Below are positions 56,234-64,000 of a stretch of 64,000 bases of DNA, piece by piece. The notes below the pieces were generated by a model, which saw only the letters and a list, made by a program, of their open reading frames with translations, did not search any database and had not been told where the DNA came from. The translations under genes and the position numbers were made by a program. The stretch comes from Shewanella putrefaciens (lineage in GTDB: Bacteria > Pseudomonadota > Gammaproteobacteria > Enterobacterales > Shewanellaceae): positions 1,010,501 to 1,074,500 of the forward strand of contig NZ_CP066369.1 in assembly GCF_016406305.1 (NCBI RefSeq), in the 5' to 3' direction. The stretch's first letter is position 1; the number at the start of each line of letters is the position of its first letter.

Positions 56234-57683
56234 AAATTCCCTGTAAAGATAATGACTCACAACGGGCCCAGCCTATCACTCTTTGGCCACCGGGGTTGAG
56301 TTTAGTCGTTGTTTTTAAAACTGGATTAGCCGCCGATGGCGCAAAAGGCTCTGGGGTTTCAGCTCTTAATTGCCACTCTAATAGCCCTGGCTTTGGCGTG
56401 ACTCGGTAACTATTTTGCGCATCATACCCGCTGCAAGCCTTTGCTGCTAGGGACACAATACTGGGCAGATCGCCTGCAATATTGCCTTTGTTTACTAAGG
56501 CGAGCCGAAAGAGTCGCGGCTGAGTATTCAGGCTAAGCTGTGTATTTAAACCAAGCTGTGTATTTATGCTTAGCTGTGGGGGATTTGCGGTTGCTGTGCC
56601 ACCTTGGGCTGCGATTTTGTTATCGTCCAGAATCGCTAATTCTATGCTGGCACTGAGTTTTTCGCCCTTGGCCACCGCGATTAGCGTGTTGAGTGGCCAA
56701 ACGCGCTTATCACCTTCAAGGGGCAGCCTAAACCAAATAATACCTCTGAGCCTATCATCTGCGGCAGTCTCTAGGCGCTGCACAAAAGCGTGCAAAATCG
56801 CCGGGTTAGCTTGCAGTTCTTGTACTGTTTCTGGGGAGCGAGTCTTATCCCGCAGCGGCGTTTCACTCTCCACTTGATAACCTGAAGCTGTGCTGATCAC
56901 CGCCGAGCCATAGGTGGGGAGTGCAATAAGATAGGGCACAGTGCTGATATTTGAGAGTTGCTGCACCCATTGCCAGCCAAGATTTGCATCGAACAGTCCG
57001 AGGCGCGGATCACTTACACTGTGAATTTGCAACACCAGTTCATCGATAGTGCCGAGTAACGGCGGAAAATCGGCGCTACTCAGCCAGGCGGGCAGCGCGG
57101 TAATACTGAGTTTGAGCTCTGCTGGTAACTGGGCTTTAAGCTTTTTTAGAAAATCCCGATAGGCGGGGAGTTTACTGCTGGCGCTGTCGTGGTCGATTTC
57201 AACACCAGCGATGTGGGTGCCTTTTGTCTGCCAACTGTTAAGTAGTTGGCTGATTTTATTGATCACCTCTTCGTCATTTAAATGGCTGAGTTGGCCATCT
57301 AAGCGGATCACGGCGACTTTAGGCCTAGGATCGGCTTGTAGCCAAGCATGATTGACTGCAACCTCAAACCAAATGTCCGCGCCATTGGGTTTAGGGTGGG
57401 CCTGCAGGGCTAAAATGCGCAATCCTTGAAATGCCCCTTGGCTTTGCACTAAGGCAGTTTGGTTGGCGGCGCGCCATTGGCGCTGCCAGATATAGACTTC
57501 CTGTGCGAGTTGGGCGTGAATATGGATGGGGGCTGAAGTGGACTCAGAGTCACGGGCATTTGGGCTGGTGTTTAGGTTACTGGATTTCGCCGCTGGCTGG
57601 CAGGCGCACACGAATAGGATTGCGCTCAACAAAGCACATAATAATCCTTGATTTTGGCGAATATTTTTAATCAGATTGCCCAT
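56223..57683 (-). CDS. DUF3142 lipoprotein
   Basis: The 486-residue protein has a lipobox (VCAC) in a signal peptide, then a TIM-barrel-like DUF3142 region: VYIWQRQW, VAVIRLDGQLS, VAGVEIDHDSASSKL-like strands, and LSITALPAWL. The family resembles glycoside-hydrolase barrels. ATG 57683 was chosen for the signal peptide; the frame is open to 57821. A short NTQL-x repeat (56535-56577) lies in its C-terminal third. It is coupled to the TPR gene. Confidence 0.85.
   Translation of the reverse strand: MGNLIKNIRQNQGLLCALLSAILFVCACQPAAKSSNLNTSPNARDSESTSAPIHIHAQLAQEVYIWQRQWRAANQTALVQSQGAFQGLRILALQAHPKPNGADIWFEVAVNHAWLQADPRPKVAVIRLDGQLSHLNDEEVINKISQLLNSWQTKGTHIAGVEIDHDSASSKLPAYRDFLKKLKAQLPAELKLSITALPAWLSSADFPPLLGTIDELVLQIHSVSDPRLGLFDANLGWQWVQQLSNISTVPYLIALPTYGSAVISTASGYQVESETPLRDKTRSPETVQELQANPAILHAFVQRLETAADDRLRGIIWFRLPLEGDKRVWPLNTLIAVAKGEKLSASIELAILDDNKIAAQGGTATANPPQLSINTQLGLNTQLSLNTQPRLFRLALVNKGNIAGDLPSIVSLAAKACSGYDAQNSYRVTPKPGLLEWQLRAETPEPFAPSAANPVLKTTTKLNPGGQRVIGWARCESLSLQGIYAQ
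56535..56577. repeat. 18-bp tandem repeat in the DUF3142 gene
   Basis: Two full units of 18 bases (56535-56552, 56553-56570) and a partial one encode repeated NTQLxL; an older degenerate unit lies just before. Confidence 0.8.
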
Positions 57684-57699
57684 GTTACTAGTATCAATA

Positions 57700-59424
57700 T
57701 CAGAAATCAGAGGCGACTTGAAAGCGCAGTTGTTCACGGCTGACCGGGTGCTCAAGGCACAATAAATCGGCATGAAGATGCAGACGATTGGCGCGCTTGC
57801 CATAGAGATCATCGCCAACAATGGGCGTATTTAGCCCCTCAGTGTGGGCGCAGTGCACTCTGAGTTGGTGGGTTCGGCCCGTTTTAGGCGATAGATACAC
57901 GCGGGTTTGGCGCGTATTTTTATCTATATGGTTCAATTCCCAATGGGTTTGGGCCACTTTGCCAAACTCCTGACAAACCAGTTGCCTCGGCCTGTCGTCT
58001 AAATCACCACGCAGGGGCAAAGATATGTGGCCCGTCGTCTGCAGGTCTGCCACCTGATCTGGAATACCGTCTAACAGTGCCACATAACGCTTAGTGACAG
58101 TACGCTGGATAAACTGTTTTTGTAGCTGTTTATGGGCATCTTTTGTCAGCGCGATCACCATTAATCCCGAGGTCGACATATCGAGCCGATGGACGATAAG
58201 TGGGCCAGTGGCATGGGGAAAGGCTTGGCGCATCCGCGCATACACTGAATCTTCAATCTCTTTACCGGGTACGGATAAAAACTCGGCGGGTTTATTCACA
58301 ATCGCCATAGCATCATCTTGATAGAGGATTGCCACTTTTTTACCCTCGGCGGGATTGATAAGCAGAGGATTATCATCTATGTCGAGCCCTTGGAGCATAT
58401 GCCCTAGAATAGGTTGGCATTTTCGCAGACAGGCGGGATAAAACTGCTTATGTCGGCGGATCTCCGATTTTGGCGGTGCGCCCCACCAAAATTCGGCAAT
58501 CGCCAATGGTTTAAGGCCATGTTTAAAGGCGTAATGTAACAACTTAGGAGCGGCACATTCCCCCGAGCCTGCGGGCGGCGTTAGCTCAACTGTGCCTTTA
58601 AATATGCCGTTAAGGCTCTTTTCTGCGCCGCGAATATTCAAAAAACGATACTGCTCAAATAGCTTCTGCTGCAGAGCCGCCGAGAGCTGTTTGCGCTCTT
58701 GTCTTAAGGCGTCGCGCTTATCTGTGAGTTGACTTAGGGCTTGGCTAACGGTATTAATCTGCTGATCCCAATAATGTTTTATATCCCTTAACTGATTTTT
58801 TTCATTGATGCTTTCTTGGCTGAGTTTAGCTTCGATGGCGGCGTTTTCACGCTGTTTTTCATCGCTGGGGGCACTTGTCAGTTGGTTTGCGAGCTGGCTG
58901 CGCTGCGTTTTACGGGACTTACGGCCTGCTATCATCAATTGTCTGTGGGCGGCGAGTTGAGTTTCGGCTTGGGTTTGCTTAGTGATCAGTTCCGCGTTAA
59001 GACGAGGAATATCGGGATGAATTTCTAAAGCCGCTAATTGCTGATTGAGTTTATTGATTTGCAGGTTTTCGGCGTGGAAAAAGTTATCCTTCGCCAGCAT
59101 ATCAAACACGGGCGGCACAAAGCGTGGCCAATGGTTTTGCTCGGCCAACTTGCCCGAAAATGCCGACAAATAGCCCACTTCGCCCTGCGGATTTTGCACC
59201 AGCAACACCCCAAACATCTTGCCTATGGCGCCCGTTAGCTCACCCGTGAGGCCAAAGTTATGTTGCCAATCACTTTGAGTCTCAAGGTGTTGTTGTAATT
59301 CTTCGGCGGCGATAACGCACAGCGGATGTGGCTCGTAATAGAAAGGAAAAGTAAAACGTTGCGGCAGGGCATAGGCATCAATGGCTTGAACAAAAGAGGT
59401 AAAGCAAGAAGGTTGAAGATGCAT
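57700..59424 (-). CDS. RluA-family pseudouridine synthase with long N-terminal extension
   Basis: The 574-residue protein has a C-terminal RluA catalytic domain with Asp415 in HRLDMSTSGLM, KRYVALLDG, and GRTHQLRVH. The first about 290 residues are an extra domain with a long coiled coil (about residues 120-260). Such long forms are known in Shewanella and Vibrio. RNA target unknown. Its stop is 17 bp before the DUF3142 start. Confidence 0.92.
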   Translation of the reverse strand: MHLQPSCFTSFVQAIDAYALPQRFTFPFYYEPHPLCVIAAEELQQHLETQSDWQHNFGLTGELTGAIGKMFGVLLVQNPQGEVGYLSAFSGKLAEQNHWPRFVPPVFDMLAKDNFFHAENLQINKLNQQLAALEIHPDIPRLNAELITKQTQAETQLAAHRQLMIAGRKSRKTQRSQLANQLTSAPSDEKQRENAAIEAKLSQESINEKNQLRDIKHYWDQQINTVSQALSQLTDKRDALRQERKQLSAALQQKLFEQYRFLNIRGAEKSLNGIFKGTVELTPPAGSGECAAPKLLHYAFKHGLKPLAIAEFWWGAPPKSEIRRHKQFYPACLRKCQPILGHMLQGLDIDDNPLLINPAEGKKVAILYQDDAMAIVNKPAEFLSVPGKEIEDSVYARMRQAFPHATGPLIVHRLDMSTSGLMVIALTKDAHKQLQKQFIQRTVTKRYVALLDGIPDQVADLQTTGHISLPLRGDLDDRPRQLVCQEFGKVAQTHWELNHIDKNTRQTRVYLSPKTGRTHQLRVHCAHTEGLNTPIVGDDLYGKRANRLHLHADLLCLEHPVSREQLRFQVASDF

Positions 59425-59642
59425 TTGGGTTTCTACTACTATTGGTTTCTATTACTGATGAGTTTTAGGCGATGTTCGAATTAAGTTACGGACTTAAAAA
59501 TCAATAGCCTAAATAAAACGTTAGGTCAAAAGACTTGCTTTGCTTGCAAAGGAAGGCTGTAAGACAAGGGCGTTAGTTTACTCTGTCGGTTTGGGTGGGT
59601 CACTTTTTATTGGTACGGTTCTAGAGACAGTTCAGTGTTGAA

Positions 59643-59680
59643 AAAGGGAAATGGCGTTGCAGCCCATTTCCCTTTGATTT
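59643..59680. terminator. terminator of purT
   Basis: Perfect 12-bp stem AAAGGGAAATGG / CCATTTCCCTTT with a nine-base loop; T-rich flanks on both strands. Confidence 0.9.
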
Positions 59681-59719
59681 TTTGCTTGTGCTTAAAGCCT
59701 ATGTAAAGCGGTTAAGTGT

Positions 59720-60931
<1,212 letters not shown>

Positions 60932-61156
60932 TTATAGCTGCGCTCTAGGGCACAATCGTGGCGTTAGTTTAGCTTGAACATACCTTAATGATCATGGTGT
61001 AAATCGACAACTGTGTGCCAGATCTAAATAAAAATAGAAATATTTATCTGATATTGTGACGATTAACTTAGTGGTTATTAATTTACTTATAGCGAGTTTT
61101 GTTTTCATCCACTAGTCTAGGGTGTGGAGTCAATATTATTAGTACAAGGAGCCTTT

Positions 61157-61537
61157 ATGTTCTTAGATTATTTTGCGTTAGGTGTTCTTTTGTTTGTCAT
61201 TATTATCATGTTTTATGGTGTGATTGCCATTCATGATATTCCCTATGAAATTGCAAAAAAGCGTAATCATCCCCAGCAGGATGCACTCCATATTGCAGGC
61301 TGGGTTAGCTTATTTACCTTGCATGCCATTTGGCCATTTTTATGGATCTGGGCAACTTTATATCGGGAAGACCGTGGATGGGGATTTAATACAGTTATGA
61401 AGCGTGAACAAGCATTAGAGGATGATGTTGAGGCACTAAGGCAAACAGTGACAGAGTTACAGTCCCGCCTGCAGCAGTTAGAGTCGACACCTGCGTCGGT
61501 TGTTGATGCTAAAACTAGCAATAAAGTAGAGGTATAA
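61157..61537 (+). CDS. yiaW: DUF3302 inner-membrane protein (YiaW-like)
   Basis: The 126-residue protein has two membrane segments: FALGVLLFVIIIMFYGVIAIHDIPYEIAKKRNHPQ, and GWVSLFTLHAIWPFLWIWATLY, then a coiled-coil tail. AGGAG precedes ATG 61157, though the frame opens at 61124. It is one base from the HlyD-type gene. Confidence 0.88.
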   Translation: MFLDYFALGVLLFVIIIMFYGVIAIHDIPYEIAKKRNHPQQDALHIAGWVSLFTLHAIWPFLWIWATLYREDRGWGFNTVMKREQALEDDVEALRQTVTELQSRLQQLESTPASVVDAKTSNKVEV

Positions 61538-61538
61538 C

Positions 61539-62684
61539 ATGGATTTATTACTCATACTTACCTATGCCGCCATTTGTATTGTTGTCTTTAAAGTCTTTAA
61601 AATTCCAATGAACAAATGGACTGTCCCTACGGCGGTGTTGGGGGGCGTCTTCATTATTGGCGCTTTGCTACTGGTGATGAATTATAACCACCCTTATTCC
61701 CGTTTCTCCCGTGAGTATTTTGCCACAATTCCGATTACACCTGCGGTTAAGGGCTTGGTCACTTCGGTTGAAGTCAAACCTAATATGCCGGTAAAACAGG
61801 GTGATGTGCTGTTTCGTCTCGATCCTATTCCCTTTGAAGCCGCGGTAAAGCGTAAACGTGCCGCTTTGATGGAAGCCGAACTTGAAGTGCCACAACTTGC
61901 CGCAGCCTGGGAATCGGCCAAGGCAAATGTAGAGCGTGCAAGGGCCGATAAAGACCGTAATAAATCCGCCTTCGAGCGTTATGAATTGGGTCGCAAAAAG
62001 GGCGGTGCGAATTCGCCATTTACTGAATTGGAACTCGATAATAGACGTCAATTGTACTTAGCCTCCGAGGCACAACTGACTGTCGCGAATGCCGAAGAGC
62101 TGCGAGTTAGATTAGCCTATGAATCTAATATTGATGGTGTAAATACGAAAGTGGCTGGCCTGCAAGCGGACTTAGACGTTGCCCTCTATGAGCTAGCGCA
62201 ATCCGTGGTGCGTGCACCGGCCGATGGCATGGTCACCCAAATGGCATTGCGTGTGGGTGCTATGGCCGTACCTTTACCTTTACGCCCAGTGATGAGCTTT
62301 ATTCCCGACGAGGAGCGGTATTTTGCGGGGGCGTTTTGGCAGAATTCCTTACTGCGTTTGCAGGAGGGCGATGAAGCCGAAGTCATTTTGGATGCCGCGC
62401 CCGGACAAATCTTTAAGGGGAAAGTGGCGAAAATATTACCCGCTATGGCTGAAGGTGAAATTCAAATGAGCGGCGCGCTGCAATCATCGGATCAGCTTTT
62501 TAAAAATGGCCGAGTGATAGTGCTGATTGATATTGAAGATGATGCGATACGTAAACAATTCCCCGCCGGTGTTTCTGGGCAGATTGCTATTTATACTGAA
62601 CATTTCCACCATGTGGCCGTGATGCGTAAAGTATTACTGAGGATGCAAGGTTGGCTGAATTATTTGTTTTTTGATGGACATTAA
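61539..62684 (+). CDS. yiaV: HlyD-family membrane-fusion protein (YiaV-like)
   Basis: The 381-residue protein has two N-terminal hydrophobic segments (residues 1-20 and about 29-47), a biotinyl-lipoyl-like domain (VKGLVTSVEVKPNMPVKQGDVLFRLDPIPFEAAVKRK), a helical hairpin, and a second lipoyl half (ALYELAQSVVRAPADGMVTQMALRVG). It is paired with the DUF3302 protein, as in enterics. A terminator follows. Confidence 0.9.
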   Translation: MDLLLILTYAAICIVVFKVFKIPMNKWTVPTAVLGGVFIIGALLLVMNYNHPYSRFSREYFATIPITPAVKGLVTSVEVKPNMPVKQGDVLFRLDPIPFEAAVKRKRAALMEAELEVPQLAAAWESAKANVERARADKDRNKSAFERYELGRKKGGANSPFTELELDNRRQLYLASEAQLTVANAEELRVRLAYESNIDGVNTKVAGLQADLDVALYELAQSVVRAPADGMVTQMALRVGAMAVPLPLRPVMSFIPDEERYFAGAFWQNSLLRLQEGDEAEVILDAAPGQIFKGKVAKILPAMAEGEIQMSGALQSSDQLFKNGRVIVLIDIEDDAIRKQFPAGVSGQIAIYTEHFHHVAVMRKVLLRMQGWLNYLFFDGH

Positions 62685-62722
62685 TGCATTAAAAACTGAG
62701 TTAATTTGGTTGTATATTTTGT

Positions 62723-62747
62723 AAAGTCCAGTTCGCTGGACTTTTTT
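62723..62747 (+). terminator. terminator after the HlyD-type gene
   Basis: Stem AAAGTCCAG / CTGGACTTT with a TTCG tetraloop, then TTT. Confidence 0.92.
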
Positions 62748-62789
62748 ATATAACATTTCCGTTTAATCACAGCTAATGGATATACAAGT

Positions 62790-64000
62790 ATGCAAGATAT
62801 TCGCGATTTAACCTCAGTGCTGCGCTCTAATACACCGATAGTGGTTATTGAAACCTATGAAGAATATCGCGTAGTCGAGCTGCTTAAACGGGTCGCAAAT
62901 GTACTGTATCAGCCAGTGTTTACTTGGAGTATTACCCAAGGTTTAGCCCGGGTCGATAAACCCATGGCGGCGCAAAAGTTTAATAGCGAGCCGACAGAAC
63001 TGTTAGGGCAGATTAAGGCAACGCCACAGCAGGGGATTTATGTGCTGTGCGACTTCCATCCCTTTGTGATTGATGCCCCTAAGAATGTCCGTTTACTCAA
63101 AGAAATCGCCCTCGAGTACGATACACTGCAGCATACCTTAGTGCTGGTGAGCCATGCCTTTGAAATCCCACCCGAAATAAAACGTTATTGCGCTTATTTT
63201 CGCTTAACCTTGCCAAGCACTGTGCAATTGCAAAACTTGATTTACCTCGAAGTCGATAATATTCGTAACCAAGGCACGCCGTTATTGGTCGATGATGCTG
63301 CTGTGGTCAAATTAGCCGATAATTTGCGGGGCGTGACTTTAGATGATGCCCGCCGTCTAGTACGCAAAGCCATAGTCGATGATGGCGCTATTACCTCGTC
63401 GGATATCGATGCGATCAATAAAGCTAAGTTTCAGTTACTCGACTTAAATGGCGTGCTGCAATTTGAATATGACACCAGTGATTTCTCCGAGATAGCAGGG
63501 CTGCATAATCTCAAAAAATGGCTTAAACAGCGCTCACCCACCGCAGCTGTCAAGCATGATACTGGGTTAACAAATACCAAGGATGTGCCCACAGTGCTGG
63601 ATATGCCCAAGGGAATATTACTGCTTGGCGTTCAGGGCAGTGGCAAGAGCTTAGCGGCTAAGGCGGTTGCGGGCGTCTGGCAGCGGCCCTTGCTCAGACT
63701 CGATATGGCAGCTTTATATAACAAATACATAGGCGAAACCGAGAAGAACCTGCGAAACGCACTGGCTCTCGCCGACATGATGTCGCCCTGTGTGCTTTGG
63801 ATAGATGAAATAGAAAAAGGCTTAAGCGGCAGTAGCAGTGATGAGGGCACATCGACGCGAATACTCGGCACTTTACTCACTTGGATGGCGGAGCGTAAAT
63901 CTGAAGTCTTTGTGGTCGCCACTGCCAATGATATTCAAGCTTTGCCGCCAGAGCTGATGCGAAAGGGCAGGATGGATGAAATCTTCTTTGTCGATTTACC
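62790..64000 (+). CDS. AAA+ ATPase (Ycf46/FtsH-like), 3' end cut by window edge
   Basis: The frame is open from ATG 62790 to the end of the window (about 403 codons seen). It opens [32 protein letters not shown]. An AAA module follows, with Walker A GVQGSGKS, Walker [11 protein letters not shown], and sensor-like VVATAND. The first half resembles the N-terminal domain of Ycf46-like ATPases. Function is not assigned; it follows a terminator, so is transcribed alone. Confidence 0.88.
   Translation, partial: MQDIRDLTSVLRSNTPIVVIETYEEYRVVELLKRVANVLYQPVFTWSITQGLARVDKPMAAQKFNSEPTELLGQIKATPQQGIYVLCDFHPFVIDAPKNVRLLKEIALEYDTLQHTLVLVSHAFEIPPEIKRYCAYFRLTLPSTVQLQNLIYLEVDNIRNQGTPLLVDDAAVVKLADNLRGVTLDDARRLVRKAIVDDGAITSSDIDAINKAKFQLLDLNGVLQFEYDTSDFSEIAGLHNLKKWLKQRSPTAAVKHDTGLTNTKDVPTVLDMPKGILLLGVQGSGKSLAAKAVAGVWQRPLLRLDMAALYNKYIGETEKNLRNALALADMMSPCVLWIDEIEKGLSGSSSDEGTSTRILGTLLTWMAERKSEVFVVATANDIQALPPELMRKGRMDEIFFVDL

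Noticed and set aside
61694..62051. Minus-strand frames inside the HlyD-type gene
   Set aside because: They are shadows of a well-supported coding sequence.

Overview
The window is about 64 kb of chromosomal DNA from a gammaproteobacterium, almost certainly a Shewanella. The grounds are gene content and order: a tonB-exbB-exbD-hmuTUV block divergent from hugA-hutX-hutZ, calB next to a TetR gene, rplU-rpmA-obgE, folA, and lptD-surA-pdxA-rsmA-apaG-apaH facing amgK-murU, with DUF2956, DUF3144 and DUF3718 proteins nearby. No rRNA, tRNA, insertion sequence or CRISPR array is visible. Most of the window is conserved core genome, tightly packed, with clear rho-independent terminators.

Layout, left to right. 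1-3.3 kb: the 3' part of a sensor histidine kinase, then the curli secretion operon csgEFG (no csgA/csgB inside the window). 3.3-9.7 kb: TetR regulator and coniferyl aldehyde dehydrogenase with a 30-bp operator-like palindrome, a SpoIIAA-like protein, two UspA paralogues, a periplasmic solute-binding protein, a DUF924 protein and a small HTH protein. 9.7-18.9 kb: the heme-iron uptake locus, two divergent transcription units from a shared Fur-box region. TonB-ExbB-ExbD energise the HugA receptor, HmuTUV moves heme across the inner membrane, and HutX/HutZ handle it in the cytosol. 19-22.6 kb: an ABC half-transporter and FadD. 23-29 kb: CcoG, a PAS/sigma-54 enhancer-binding protein (EBP) and a large TonB-dependent receptor, with regulatory sites between them. 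29-33.6 kb: a thioredoxin-like protein, LysE exporter, DUF3144, pseudopilin, Ung and IspB. 33.9-38.3 kb: ribosomal proteins L21 and L27, ObgE, a split ThrE-type exporter, dihydrofolate reductase and a DUF3718 protein. 38.5-47.5 kb: a chemoreceptor, then the outer-membrane biogenesis and maintenance operon lptD-surA-pdxA-rsmA-apaG-apaH (minus strand). 47.6-52 kb: AmgK/MurU cell-wall recycling, DjlA, an outer-membrane barrel and a 2-hydroxyacid dehydrogenase. 52.1-53.8 kb: an AT-rich accessory patch holding a decayed secreted-protein gene, a small membrane protein and a dispersed repeat. 54-64 kb: an uncharacterised lipoprotein pair (TPR and DUF3142), an RluA-family pseudouridine synthase, PurT, a DUF3302/HlyD pair and a truncated AAA ATPase.

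The most informative non-coding signals are: (1) a GG-N10-GC sigma-54 promoter before ccoG, with a 13-bp-arm palindrome about 106 bp upstream of its predicted start site, next to an EBP gene that carries a related palindrome upstream, which together predict a small regulon; (2) the TetR-type operator before calB; (3) the Fur box between tonB and hugA; (4) a pseudogene with two separate lesions; and (5) many short in-phase or stop-codon-spanning tandem duplications scattered through the window.
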